In this document: one piece after another, positions 25,602 to 36,845 of the stretch
How positions within the stretch are numbered: the first letter of the stretch is position 1
How the letters are laid out: the number at the start of each line of letters is the position of its first letter
Assembly (NCBI RefSeq): GCF_020531965.1
Contig: NZ_JAJAWH010000005.1
Span: 62,001-126,000 of the forward strand
Direction of reading: 5' to 3'
Origin: Pseudorhizobium xiangyangii
GTDB taxonomy: Bacteria > Pseudomonadota > Alphaproteobacteria > Rhizobiales > Rhizobiaceae
DNA: 64,000 nucleotides
The notes under the pieces: generated by a model
The model's input: the letters and a program-made list of their open reading frames with translations, nothing else
Told to the model about the DNA's origin: nothing
The model's database searches: none
Program-made: the position numbers and the translations under genes

Positions 25602-26063
25602 TCAGAACATCCGGATCATGACGACGCCGGCGAAAAGCAGCAGCGCCCCGACAACGCGGCCCGCCGTCAGTTCGCGCACCGCTACACCCATGAACCCGAT
25701 GCGGTCAATGAGAAGCCCCGCCGTCAACTGTCCGGCGACGGAAAAGGCCATCACAGCCGCAGCGCCGATCCGCGGGGTCAGCAGGATTGCCGCCGTGACG
25801 TAGACGCTGCCGAGGCACCCGCCCGCAAAATAGAGCCAGGGAGCAGGAGCCCGCCAATCCGGCATGACACCCTCAACACGGGAAAAGGCCAATAGCAGGA
25901 GAGCCAGAACGATGGCGCCGGCCGCAAACGAAACCGTGGCGGCGGCAAGCGGGATGCCCAACCCTCGACCAAGCTGCGCATTGATCGGCGCCTGAATAGC
26001 GATACAGGCGCCGGCGACAACGCCAAGAACTCCCCACAGAAATGCACCCATGTCTGCACTCAC
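25602..26063 (-). CDS. YdcZ/DUF606-type small membrane transporter
   Basis: Five-helix membrane protein of 153 residues, half the size of an EamA transporter. Helices are visible from [19 protein letters not shown] to [23 protein letters not shown] after helix 1 and [21 protein letters not shown] are the family blocks. GTG at 26063 or ATG at 26051 could be the start; neither has a strong ribosome-binding site. It lies downstream of an intrinsic terminator and directly upstream of queA, so it may head the ydcZ-queA-tgt unit. Substrate unknown. Confidence 0.85.
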   Translation of the reverse strand: MSADMGAFLWGVLGVVAGACIAIQAPINAQLGRGLGIPLAAATVSFAAGAIVLALLLLAFSRVEGVMPDWRAPAPWLYFAGGCLGSVYVTAAILLTPRIGAAAVMAFSVAGQLTAGLLIDRIGFMGVAVRELTAGRVVGALLLFAGVVMIRMF

Positions 26064-26085
26064 TCGCTGTTCAAATGGACGGTTG

Positions 26086-26119
26086 AAAAAAGGAAAGCGC
26101 CCCGGCGTGGCCGAGGCGC
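26086..26119 (-). terminator. Intrinsic terminator after cytosolic peptidyl-prolyl isomerase
   Basis: On the minus strand a 10-bp stem with one G-U pair (complement of 26110-26119 with complement of 26097-26106; loop CAC) is followed by TTTCCTTTTTT. A convincing rho-independent terminator that separates coaD and the two isomerases from ydcZ-queA-tgt. Confidence 0.8.
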
Positions 26120-26141
26120 AAAAAGAACCGCGTAAATGCGA

Positions 26142-26657
26142 TCAGGCTGCGACGTCGGCAGCGACGCGAACCGAAACGATCGAGTCGGGATCCTGTACGG
26201 GCTCGCCCTTCTTGATCTGGTCGATGAAGTCCATGCCTTCGATGACCTGGCCCCAGACCGTGTACTGCTTGTTCAGCCACGGAGAATCGGTGAAGCAGAT
26301 GAAAAACTGCGAGTTGGCCGAGTTGGGGCTCTGCGAACGCGCCATCGAGCAGGTACCGCGAACATGCGGAACAGCCGAGAATTCAGCATTCAGGTCCGGC
26401 TTGTCCGAGCCGCCCATGCCGGCACGCGACGGGTTGAAGCTTTCGCCGCCCTTCTTGCCGAACTTTACGTCGCCCGTCTGCGCCATGAAGTCGGGAATGA
26501 CACGGTGGAAGACAACGCCGTCATAGGCGTTTTCGCGTGCCAGTTCCTTGATGCGCGCGACATGGCCGGGGGCCAGGTCAGGCAGCAGCGAGATAACGAC
26601 CTTGCCCTTGGTCGTTTCCATGATGAGGGTGTTCTCCGGATCCTTGATCTCGGCCAT
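26142..26657 (-). CDS. Cytosolic peptidyl-prolyl cis-trans isomerase (cyclophilin)
   Basis: Cyclophilin-type folding catalyst, 171 residues, without a signal peptide. YDGVVFHRVIPDFMAQTGD contains the catalytic Arg-Phe-...-Gln pattern. Further motifs are GTCSMARSQSPNSANSQFFI and YTVWGQVIEGMDFI. It is the cytoplasmic member of a tandem pair; the gene upstream encodes the exported version. Confidence 0.95.
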   Translation of the reverse strand: MAEIKDPENTLIMETTKGKVVISLLPDLAPGHVARIKELARENAYDGVVFHRVIPDFMAQTGDVKFGKKGGESFNPSRAGMGGSDKPDLNAEFSAVPHVRGTCSMARSQSPNSANSQFFICFTDSPWLNKQYTVWGQVIEGMDFIDQIKKGEPVQDPDSIVSVRVAADVAA

Positions 26658-26701
26658 ATCCGTCTCCTTCTTTGATTTATCGCGACGATTCCGCGCTGGG
26701 T

Positions 26702-27268
26702 TTACTTGCCAACGGTGACCTTGACCATACGGTCGGGATCGGAAACTTCGCCGTTGCCGCCCTCGCCCCGCTTGATCTTGTCGACAATCTCCATGCCCGA
26801 TACGACCTTGCCGACGACGGTGTACTGACCGTTCAGGAATGCACCCTCATCGAACATGATGAAGAACTGCGAGTTCGCCGAATCGGGATCCTGCGAGCGA
26901 GCCATCCCCAACGTGCCGCGTTCGAACGGGACTTTCGAGAATTCGGCAGGCAGATCGCCAAGTTTCGAGCCGCCCGTGCCGGCGCGGTCAGGATTGAAGC
27001 CGTCTTCCATGTCACCGAACTCGACGTCGCCTGTCTGGGCCATGAAGCCTTCGATCACGCGATGGAAGGCGACATTGTCATACTCACCCTTGGAAGCCAG
27101 TTCCTTGATCTGGGCCACATGCTTCGGAGCGACGTCCGGCAGCAATTCGACGACGATCGGGCCGTCCTTGAGTTCGATCGTGAGGAAATCATCCTCCGCG
27201 GCAAATGTCGGAAGCGCCAGAGAGGCGAGAGCGAGAGCACCGGCAAAGGCGAGACGAAGCGATTTCAT
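26702..27268 (-). CDS. Exported peptidyl-prolyl cis-trans isomerase (cyclophilin)
   Basis: Periplasmic cyclophilin, 188 residues. Signal peptide LRLAFAGALALASLALPTFA, then the cyclophilin domain with YDNVAFHRVIEGFMAQTGD, MARSQDPDSANSQFFIMF and YTVVGKVVSGMEIVDKI. 44 bp upstream of the cytosolic paralogue and 21 bp after coaD, so the three form one unit. The tandem presumably arose by duplication with gain or loss of the signal. Confidence 0.95.
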   Translation of the reverse strand: MKSLRLAFAGALALASLALPTFAAEDDFLTIELKDGPIVVELLPDVAPKHVAQIKELASKGEYDNVAFHRVIEGFMAQTGDVEFGDMEDGFNPDRAGTGGSKLGDLPAEFSKVPFERGTLGMARSQDPDSANSQFFIMFDEGAFLNGQYTVVGKVVSGMEIVDKIKRGEGGNGEVSDPDRMVKVTVGK

Positions 27269-27289
27269 AGGTTCTCCAGTATTGAGAAA

Positions 27290-27784
27290 TCAGCGGTTCA
27301 GCTTGTTTTTCATAGCATTAAGTACAGGCGTCGGTACGAAAGCACCAACATCCCCTCCCATCGAGGCGATCTGCCGCACCAATGTGGCCGTAATGGGCCG
27401 CGAAGCGACGCCAGCCGGTAGAAAGACCGTCTGAAGGTCCGGCGCCATCTGCCTGTTCATTCCCGCCATCTGCATCTCGTAATCGAGGTCGGTGCCATCC
27501 CTCAGCCCGCGGATGAGCAGTCTGGCACCGTAGGCGCGCGCCGCATCCACCACGAGATTGTCAAATGAAACGATATCGATGTCTCCGGCCTTTGCCGGCA
27601 GAGCTTCCGCCAGCGAAGCGCGGATCAGATCGGCTCGCTCCTCGAAGCTGAACATTGGCGTCTTGCCGGGATGAATGCCGATCGCGACGACGACCTTCTC
27701 GGCCACTTGCAGGGCCTGAAGAAGAACGTCGAGATGACCGTTGGTCATCGGATCAAAGGATCCGGGATAAAATGCAGTCGCCAT
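27290..27784 (-). CDS. coaD: Phosphopantetheine adenylyltransferase
   Basis: Penultimate step of coenzyme A synthesis: ATP + 4'-phosphopantetheine to dephospho-CoA. 164 residues from ATG 27784, which gives the exact family opening [19 protein letters not shown] with the T/HxGH nucleotide motif. [19 protein letters not shown] and the C-terminal ISSTxVR-like segment ([16 protein letters not shown]) are present. In-frame codons upstream to 27835 are not conserved. First gene of the coaD-isomerase unit. Confidence 0.97.
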   Translation of the reverse strand: MATAFYPGSFDPMTNGHLDVLLQALQVAEKVVVAIGIHPGKTPMFSFEERADLIRASLAEALPAKAGDIDIVSFDNLVVDAARAYGARLLIRGLRDGTDLDYEMQMAGMNRQMAPDLQTVFLPAGVASRPITATLVRQIASMGGDVGAFVPTPVLNAMKNKLNR

Positions 27785-27890
27785 GAGCCCCACACGAGTT
27801 TCTCGCTTTTTGTCACGGAAGGCCCGCCGCTGCAAGCAGTTGGCGAAGATGAACGCCAGATGAACGGCCTGTTCAAGAGCGTTTCAAGGA

Positions 27891-27937
27891 GGATGTGCTC
27901 ATATGGGTATAGTAGCGGGTTTAAGTCCCGACATCCA
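27891..27937 (+). other. tRNA-like element without anticodon arm
   Basis: A 47-nt sequence with an acceptor-like stem GGATGT (27891-27896) with ACATCC (27931-27936). It encloses a T-arm-like hairpin CGGG-TTTAAGT-CCCG (27916-27930) that abuts the acceptor strand as in tRNA. The middle (27897-27915) contains GCTCATATGGGTATAGTAG, resembling a D-arm with its GG-T-A core. The anticodon arm is missing, and T-loop position 56 is T instead of C. It may be a tRNA remnant, an attachment-site relic or a structured small RNA. Nothing else is seen in 27785-28095. Confidence 0.4.
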
Positions 27938-28095
27938 TTGAGACAACACGTCAATCCGTCGGCAATTTGCTCGATGAACACCGGATGAACTGCACATTCA
28001 ACGTGGCTTCAGGGCCAGGAGTGTAGGCTTTTCCAGGAATGCGGTGGAACCAGTTCGCAACAAGGGCGTTCTGGCAAACAGAAGGATAAGCGGAG

Positions 28096-28275
28096 ATGAT
28101 CGAGAGAAGGAAGTCGATCGTTCCAAACAAGATCACGATGATCAACCTTGTTTGGACGACCATGATTGCAGCAATGCTCACCGCAACGGTGACCCTTTAT
28201 CAAGAACAGTCTCAGGTTTCAGACTTTAACTATCCGCAGATGACAGGACGCTATCACGACGCCTCCTATTACTAA
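28096..28275 (+). CDS. Small single-span membrane protein, 59 residues
   Basis: Unrecognised. ATG 28096 with AGGA about 9 nt upstream (AGGATAAGCGGAG). The sequence begins with a basic, hydrophilic stretch (MIERRKSIVPNK), followed by a hydrophobic helix (about residues 16-37, INLVWTTMIAAMLTATVTLY). It ends in a polar tail rich in Tyr, Asp and Gln (NYPQMTGRYHDASYY). Basic residues before the helix predict the tail in the periplasm. A second small membrane-protein frame follows 28 bp later. A short secreted peptide is an alternative. Confidence 0.5.
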   Translation: MIERRKSIVPNKITMINLVWTTMIAAMLTATVTLYQEQSQVSDFNYPQMTGRYHDASYY

Positions 28276-28303
28276 GCGGATACCCGAGTAGCGAGGTAGA
28301 AGC

Positions 28304-28438
28304 ATGTTGTTGGCGTTGATGGTACTGGCAAGTCTTATCAGCATTATGTTCGTGGCATCGGTCGCGTCAACGATAACAGAGCTTCGGCGTGAGAGCGAAG
28401 ACATGAAGTCGTACGCCCGCCATCACAGCGCCTTCTGA
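28304..28438 (+). CDS. Small single-span membrane protein, 44 residues
   Basis: Unrecognised. ATG 28304 with GAGG 7 nt upstream (GAGGTAGAAGC). A hydrophobic N-terminal helix, MLLALMVLASLISIMFVASV, is followed by a charged amphipathic stretch, TITELRRESEDMKSYARHH. It ends 53 bp before a strong bidirectional terminator. Together with the 59-residue frame it looks like a two-gene mini-operon. Confidence 0.5.
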   Translation: MLLALMVLASLISIMFVASVASTITELRRESEDMKSYARHHSAF

Positions 28439-28491
28439 CGACACTGAATTGAAGTTGCGATCTGCGCCCATGCGTTTGTTGCGCGCAGATC

Positions 28492-28523
28492 AAAAAAGCC
28501 GGAGCTGATGCTCCGGCTTTTTT
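28492..28523. terminator. Bidirectional intrinsic terminator
   Basis: AAAAAAGCCGGAGC (28492-28505), loop TGAT, GCTCCGGCTTTTTT (28510-28523). Perfect 14-bp symmetric stem giving a U6 tail in both directions. It would end gyrA on the minus strand and the small-protein unit on the plus strand, which supports real transcription of the latter. Confidence 0.92.
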
Positions 28524-28543
28524 GTTGACTACCGAGGCTCGGA

Positions 28544-31354
28544 CTATTCGTCCTGCGGCGGTTCAACCGGAGTTGCACCGGCCTCTCCCATGTCACCGGT
28601 CTCGGACAGGATTTCCTCCGAAAGTCCGTTTCCGTTTTCTTCCTCGCCCTCCGGCTCGCTGATGCGCTCGACGGAGACCACCTTCTCATCCTTGGCGGTG
28701 TTGAAGATCGTCACGCCCTTGGTGGCGCGGCTGGCAATGCGGATACCATCGACAGGCACCCGGATGAGCTGACCACCGTCGGAGACGAGCATCAACTGAT
28801 CCTTGTCCTCGACCGGGAAGGCGGCGACGAGTTCGCCGATCTCGTTGGTCTTGGACGTGTCCGTCGCGCGTATCCCCTTGCCGCCACGACCCGACGTGCG
28901 GAAGTCGTAGGACGACGAGCGCTTTCCGACGCCCTTCTCGGCGACCGTGAGAACGAACTGCTCGCGGCTCTTGAGTTCCTGATAGCGTTCCTCGGTCAAC
29001 TCGCCTTCGACGCCGACTTCTTCACCGACCAGAGCGATGTCTTCCTCGTCGACGCCCATGGCGCGACGTTCCGCCGCTGAGCGCTTGAGGTAGGCAGCTC
29101 GCTCCCATGGCTCGGCATCGACATGGCCGACGATCGTCATGGAAATGATGCGATCACCTGCCTGCAGCGTAATACCCCTAACGCCGATGGAGTTGCGGCC
29201 GGCAAAGACGCGGACGCCATCGACCGGGAAGCGGATGCACTGGCCGAGCGCCGTCGTCAGCAGCACGTCGTCACGATCCGTGCAGGTCTCGACGGAGAGG
29301 ATTTCATCGCCCTCCTCGTCAAGCTTCATCGCGATCTTGCCGTTGCGGTTGACCTGAACGAAGTCCGACAGCTTGTTGCGGCGAACCGTGCCGCGCGTCG
29401 TCGAGAACATGACGTCGAGGTTGTCCCAGGTCGTTTCATCCTCCGGCAGCGGCATGATCGTGGTGATGCGTTCGCCAGGCTCGAGCGGCAGCATGTTGAT
29501 CAAGGCCTTGCCGCGCGAAGTCGGCGTACCGATCGGCAGGCGCCAGACCTTCTCCTTGTAGACGATACCGCGCGACGAGAAGAACAGGACGGGCGTGTGC
29601 GTGTTCAACACGAACAGACGCGTTGCGAAATCCTCGTCCTTCATCGCCATGCCGGAGCGGCCCTTGCCGCCACGCCGCTGGGCGCGATAGGTCGCAAGCG
29701 GCACGCGCTTGATGTAGCCGGCATGGGAAACCGTGACGACCATGTCCTCGCGGGCGATGAGATCCTCATCGTCCATGTCCGGACCGCCTTCAAGGATTTC
29801 CGTGCGGCGGGGCGTGCCGAACTCGTCGCGAACAGACGTCAGTTCGTTCTTCACGATGGTCTCGATACGCAGCCGCGAAGACAGGATATCGAGATAATCC
29901 GAGATTTCGGCGCCGATCTTGTTGAGTTCGTCGCCGATTTCGTCGCGACCAAGCGCCGTCAGGCGGGCCAGACGCAGTTCGAGGATGGCGCGAGCCTGCT
30001 CTTCGGACAGGTTGTACGTGCTGTCGTCATTGATCTTGTGACGCGGGTCGTCGATCAGTCGGATCAGCGCATCCACATCATGAGCCGGCCAGCGGCGCGT
30101 CATCAGCTGCTCGCGCGCCGTCTGCGGATCGGGAGCACGGCGGATAAGACTGATGACTTCGTCGATGTTGGCGACGGCGATGGCAAGGCCGACCAGGACG
30201 TGGGCCCGCTCGCGTGCCTTGCGCAGCAGGTATTTCGTGCGGCGGCTGACGACTTCCTCGCGGAAGTTGACGAACGCCTTCAGCATGTCGATCAGTGTCA
30301 ACTGCTCCGGCTTGCCGCCGTTCAACGCCACCATGTTGCAGCCGAAGGACGTCTGCAACGGCGTGTAGCGGTAGAGCTGGTTGAGGATGACTTCCGCATT
30401 CGCATCGCGCTTGAGCTCGATGACGACGCGGTAACCCTGCCGGTCGGACTCATCGCGGAGATCGGAAATGCCTTCGATGCGCTTGTCGCGCACCAGTTCG
30501 GCCATCTTCTCGATCATCGTCGCCTTGTTCACCTGGTATGGAACCTCGGTGATGATGATCTGCTCGCGGTCACCTCGCATCGGCTCGATATGAGCCGTGC
30601 CGCGCATGATGACCGAGCCGCGGCCCGTCTCATAGGCGGAGCGGATGCCGGAACGGCCGAGGATCAGTGCCCCGGTCGGGAAGTCAGGACCCGGAATGAT
30701 CTGCATCAGTTCCGGCAGCTCTATCGCCGGATTATCGATGAGGGCGATACAGCCGTCGATCACTTCGGTAAGGTTATGCGGCGGAATGTTCGTCGCCATG
30801 CCGACGGCGATACCGCCGGCACCATTGACGAGCAGGTTCGGGAACCGCGCCGGAACCACGACAGGCTCGGACATCGTCCCATCGTAGTTGTCGCGGAAAT
30901 TGACGGTCTCCTTGTCGAGATCGTCCAGAAGCGAATGCGCGGCCTTCTCAAGGCGGCATTCCGTGTAGCGCTGGGCTGCCGGCGGATCGCCGTCGATCGA
31001 ACCGAAGTTGCCCTGGCCGTCGATCAGCGGCAGCCGGAGCGACCAATCCTGCGCCATACGCGCCAGCGCATCGTAGATCGCGGAATCGCCGTGCGGATGG
31101 TATTTACCCATCACGTCACCGGTAACGCGGGCCGACTTCACATACTTCTTGTTCCAGTCGATCCCCATCTCGCTCATGGAGAAGAGGATACGGCGGTGAA
31201 CCGGCTTCAATCCGTCTCGAACGTCAGGCAGCGCGCGGCTCACGATTACGCTCATCGCGTAGTCGAGATAGGACCGCTGCATCTCTTCCATGATGGAAAT
31301 GGGCTCGATGCCGGGTGGCAGCTTTCCGCCGCCGGGAGTGCTTTGCTCAGTCAA
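28544..31354 (-). CDS. gyrA: DNA gyrase subunit A
   Basis: Breakage-reunion subunit of gyrase, 936 residues. Catalytic Tyr130 in [10 protein letters not shown]. The quinolone-resistance region reads [10 protein letters not shown] with Ser91 and Asp95, the drug-sensitive residues at E. coli positions 83 and 87. The GyrA-box [10 protein letters not shown] is present and is followed by the beta-pinwheel C-terminal domain. The start is TTG at 31354: the family N-terminus [17 protein letters not shown] begins here, and an in-frame TGA lies nine bases upstream. The acidic C-terminal tail is usual in rhizobia. Confidence 0.98.
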   Translation of the reverse strand: MTEQSTPGGGKLPPGIEPISIMEEMQRSYLDYAMSVIVSRALPDVRDGLKPVHRRILFSMSEMGIDWNKKYVKSARVTGDVMGKYHPHGDSAIYDALARMAQDWSLRLPLIDGQGNFGSIDGDPPAAQRYTECRLEKAAHSLLDDLDKETVNFRDNYDGTMSEPVVVPARFPNLLVNGAGGIAVGMATNIPPHNLTEVIDGCIALIDNPAIELPELMQIIPGPDFPTGALILGRSGIRSAYETGRGSVIMRGTAHIEPMRGDREQIIITEVPYQVNKATMIEKMAELVRDKRIEGISDLRDESDRQGYRVVIELKRDANAEVILNQLYRYTPLQTSFGCNMVALNGGKPEQLTLIDMLKAFVNFREEVVSRRTKYLLRKARERAHVLVGLAIAVANIDEVISLIRRAPDPQTAREQLMTRRWPAHDVDALIRLIDDPRHKINDDSTYNLSEEQARAILELRLARLTALGRDEIGDELNKIGAEISDYLDILSSRLRIETIVKNELTSVRDEFGTPRRTEILEGGPDMDDEDLIAREDMVVTVSHAGYIKRVPLATYRAQRRGGKGRSGMAMKDEDFATRLFVLNTHTPVLFFSSRGIVYKEKVWRLPIGTPTSRGKALINMLPLEPGERITTIMPLPEDETTWDNLDVMFSTTRGTVRRNKLSDFVQVNRNGKIAMKLDEEGDEILSVETCTDRDDVLLTTALGQCIRFPVDGVRVFAGRNSIGVRGITLQAGDRIISMTIVGHVDAEPWERAAYLKRSAAERRAMGVDEEDIALVGEEVGVEGELTEERYQELKSREQFVLTVAEKGVGKRSSSYDFRTSGRGGKGIRATDTSKTNEIGELVAAFPVEDKDQLMLVSDGGQLIRVPVDGIRIASRATKGVTIFNTAKDEKVVSVERISEPEGEEENGNGLSEEILSETGDMGEAGATPVEPPQDE

Positions 31355-31568
31355 ATCGGATCACGATCTTTGTTCGGAATCAGTTGCATTTCTATAGCGG
31401 AAAGCGGTTCCGAGCGCCAATTTCCACAGCAGTTGTGAACAGATTTTGAGCCCGTTCCAGAAGACCTGTCGATGGGCACGGGTGATGCATGCTCTTCCCA
31501 TGACCGACCGGCTGTCCTAACAAGCTTGGAAGGGGTCCGCAAGGATTAGCAAACGATCGGGAGATCAG

Positions 31569-32201
31569 ATGGCGACTGCAGACATATTGGTCAATGCCTT
31601 CACAACGCTGCTCGTGACGCTGGACCCTCCGGGACTGGCGCCGGTCTTCCTGGGTCTGACCATCGGCATGACCCGCGAGCAACGCCGGCAGGTGGCCTTT
31701 CGGGGGTCATTGATCGCATTCGGCATCCTGGCGGTCTTTGCCCTGTTCGGCGCAAGCCTTCTCGGCGCACTCGGCATCTCCATGGGCGCGTTCCGCATCG
31801 CCGGCGGATTGCTGCTGTTCTGGATCTCCTTCGAGATGGTCTTCGAAAGACGACAGGAACGGAAGGAAAAGACCTCACAGGCAGCGATCACGATCGATCA
31901 CTTACATAACATTGCAGTTTTCCCGTTGGCGCTTCCGCTGATCGCCGGGCCTGGGGCAATCTCTGCGACGGTGCTCCTCGCCGGCACACTTCCCGGCCCC
32001 TGGGAGCGCGTTATGCTGATCGGCGTGCTTGCGCTCAGCATGGGTGCCGTCCTGGCGGCTCTGTTGATCGCCGAGCGCCTCGACCGTTTCCTTGGCGTAA
32101 CCGGGCGGGCAATCCTTACACGCCTTCTCGGCGTCATCCTGGCAGCCCTGTCCGTTCAATTCGTGGTGGACGGCGTAAAATCTGCCTTTGCAGCCGGCTG
32201 A
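31569..32201 (+). CDS. MarC-family integral membrane protein
   Basis: Six-helix inner-membrane protein of unknown function, 210 residues. VNAFTTLLVTLDPPGLAPVFLG has the family's helix 1 with a D-P pair. GGLLLFWISFEMVF and FPLALPLIAGPGAISATVLL are the conserved helices 3 and 4. Despite the name, MarC is not shown to mediate drug resistance. Divergent from gyrA with a 214-bp gap in which I see no named element. Confidence 0.93.
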   Translation: MATADILVNAFTTLLVTLDPPGLAPVFLGLTIGMTREQRRQVAFRGSLIAFGILAVFALFGASLLGALGISMGAFRIAGGLLLFWISFEMVFERRQERKEKTSQAAITIDHLHNIAVFPLALPLIAGPGAISATVLLAGTLPGPWERVMLIGVLALSMGAVLAALLIAERLDRFLGVTGRAILTRLLGVILAALSVQFVVDGVKSAFAAG

Positions 32202-32216
32202 CCCTCGAACACTGGC

Positions 32217-32252
32217 CCGCTTCGCCAGTTCTCCCCGCTTCACCAGTTCTCC
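32217..32252 (+). repeat. Tandem 18-bp duplication after marC
   Basis: Two adjacent 18-bp units, CCGCTTCGCCAGTTCTCC (32217-32234) and CCGCTTCACCAGTTCTCC (32235-32252), differ at one base. They lie just after the marC stop. Probably a slippage duplication with no evident function. Confidence 0.7.
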
Positions 32253-32266
32253 AGGCACAAATGGAA

Positions 32267-32286
32267 AGCGGCGCCGAAGCGCCGCT
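32267..32286 (-). terminator. Hairpin terminator after ssb
   Basis: 8-bp stem AGCGGCGC (32267-32274) and GCGCCGCT (32279-32286). On the minus strand the loop is the stable TTCG tetraloop and the stem is followed by TTTCCATTTG. Located 19 bp beyond the ssb stop. Confidence 0.65.
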
Positions 32287-32305
32287 GCCGATAGAAATGG
32301 TTTGA

Positions 32306-32848
32306 TCAGAACGGGATGTCGTCGTCGAGATCCCGAGAAAAGCCACCGCCGCCGCCGGACTGGCCGCCCGGCTGACCACCCGATTGGCCGCCGCGGCTTC
32401 CGCCACCCGAGGCCGGACGATCGTAGTCGTCTCCGTAGTTGCCGCCACCAAAGTCGCCGCCGCCGCCGCCTGCACGACCGCCGCCTCCACCTTCGCCGCG
32501 CCCGTCAAGCATGGTCAGGGTCGAATTGAATCCCTGCAGCACCACTTCGGTCGAATAGCGCTCATTGCCGGACTGGTCCTGCCACTTGCGGGTCTGCAAC
32601 TGGCCCTCGAGGTAGAGCTTCGCGCCCTTCTTCACATACTGTTCGACAACCTTGCAGAGGCCTTCGTTGAAGACGACAACCGTATGCCATTCCGTCTTCT
32701 CCTTGCGTTCGCCGCTGTTGCGGTCGCGCCAGCTTTCGGAGGTCGCAATGCGAAGATTGGCAATCGGACGGCCGTCCTGCGTGCGTCGAATTTCGGGATC
32801 GGCGCCGACGTTTCCGATCAGAATTACCTTGTTGACGCTACCAGCCAT
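32306..32848 (-). CDS. ssb: Single-stranded DNA-binding protein
   Basis: Binds and protects single-stranded DNA in replication and repair. 180 residues. The OB fold occupies about residues 1-112: [38 protein letters not shown] and [14 protein letters not shown]-like segment at 80-92. A Gly/Arg/Ser-rich linker follows, and the C-terminus is the acidic partner-binding tip DDDIPF. Divergent from uvrA, with a LexA box between them. Confidence 0.97.
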   Translation of the reverse strand: MAGSVNKVILIGNVGADPEIRRTQDGRPIANLRIATSESWRDRNSGERKEKTEWHTVVVFNEGLCKVVEQYVKKGAKLYLEGQLQTRKWQDQSGNERYSTEVVLQGFNSTLTMLDGRGEGGGGGRAGGGGGDFGGGNYGDDYDRPASGGGSRGGQSGGQPGGQSGGGGGFSRDLDDDIPF

Positions 32849-32962
32849 GTTTGCTCACCTTGTCTGCCGCTGCCGCGCGGCACAGAAAATATCGATCGCG
32901 AGAGTTTAGACTATCTATCCCTCGCATTGGCCCCTGGGTCCTGTTAATCCACAGCCAATTTT

Positions 32963-32977
32963 GTTCTTTATTTGTTC
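32963..32977 (+). promoter_or_regulatory. LexA (SOS) box between ssb and uvrA
   Basis: GTTC-TTTATTT-GTTC, a direct repeat GTTC-N7-GTTC, which is the alphaproteobacterial LexA site. It lies 119 bp before uvrA and 115 bp before ssb in their shared promoter region, the same position as the shared SOS box in E. coli. The match to the rhizobial consensus is exact. Confidence 0.82.
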
Positions 32978-33095
32978 TATTTATTCCCTATGGTGAAGTC
33001 AAGCGATTCGAATTTCTGGCGATGAACGGCTTTTTCTGCCTCGACACCACCATTCCAATTACTACATATGGGCCTTGCCCCTCCCACAGAGCAAT

Positions 33096-36020
<2,925 letters not shown>

Positions 36021-36038
36021 CAAACCTCGGAGGGGAAC

Positions 36039-36845
36039 ATGGCAGCACGTGGCACTATTCGGACGGGCATCGGCGGCTGGACCTTCGAGCCCTGGGAGGG
36101 CACGTTCTACCCCGAAAAACTGGCCAAGAAGCGGCAGCTCGAACATGCGGCGAGCAAGTTGAAGGTCATCGAGGTCAATGGCACCTACTATGGCTCTCAG
36201 AAGCCCGAGACATTTGCCAAGTGGGCGTCCGAAGTGCCGGACGGTTTCATATTCTCGCTGAAGGCGAGCCGTTTCACGACCAATCGCAAGGTGCTCGCGG
36301 AGGCGGGAGAATCAATCGAGAAGTTCCTGACGCAGGGATTGACCGAACTTGGCGACCATCTCGGCCCGCTCCTCTGGCAGTTCGCGCCGACCAAGAAGTT
36401 CGAACCGGATGATTTCGAGGCATTCCTAAAATTGCTTCCGAACAAGCTTGACGGCCTTAGCCTGCGGCATGTGGTCGAGGTCCGTCACGACAGCTTCAAG
36501 GTGCCGGAGTTCGTGCAACTATTGGCGAAATACGATGTCGCGCCGGTTTGCGCCGAGCATTTCGACTATCCGATGATTGCCGATGTCAGCGCGGATTTCG
36601 TCTATGCGCGGCTTCAAAAGGGGTCCGACGACATTCCCACCTGCTATGGCAGCGATGACCTGAAATCCTGGGCGAAGCGCCTGGAGACCTGGGCTGCGGG
36701 TGACGTCCCGGCAGACCTGCCGCTGATCGACGCGGCACATAAGCCGAAGAAACAGCCACGCGACGTCTTCGCGTTCTTCATCCATGAGGGCAAGGTCAAT
36801 GCGCCCCAGGGTGCGATGGCTCTGCAGACGATGCTTGACGCGTAA
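36039..36845 (+). CDS. DUF72 (YecE-like) protein
   Basis: TIM-barrel protein of unknown function, 268 residues. Family blocks: RTGIGGWTFEPWEGTFYP, KVIEVNGTYYGSQKPETFAKW, LWQFAPTKKF, VVEVRHDSF and FVYARLQKG. DUF72 members have been found close to repair genes, but their activity is not established. SD GGAGGGG, 18 bp after uvrA, so probably cotranscribed with it. Its stop is directly adjacent to the stop of the convergent NAD(P)HX repair gene. Confidence 0.93.
   Translation: MAARGTIRTGIGGWTFEPWEGTFYPEKLAKKRQLEHAASKLKVIEVNGTYYGSQKPETFAKWASEVPDGFIFSLKASRFTTNRKVLAEAGESIEKFLTQGLTELGDHLGPLLWQFAPTKKFEPDDFEAFLKLLPNKLDGLSLRHVVEVRHDSFKVPEFVQLLAKYDVAPVCAEHFDYPMIADVSADFVYARLQKGSDDIPTCYGSDDLKSWAKRLETWAAGDVPADLPLIDAAHKPKKQPRDVFAFFIHEGKVNAPQGAMALQTMLDA

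Noticed and set aside
27891-27937. Complete tRNA or tmRNA gene
   Set aside because: No anticodon arm, only six acceptor pairs, T-loop C56 is replaced, and no tag-peptide frame lies nearby.
29123-31438. A 771-codon open frame on the plus strand opposite gyrA
   Set aside because: It mirrors gyrA codon by codon, has no recognisable domains, and arises from the GC-rich third positions of the real gene.
32217-32252. CRISPR-like repeat
   Set aside because: Only two directly adjacent copies without spacers.
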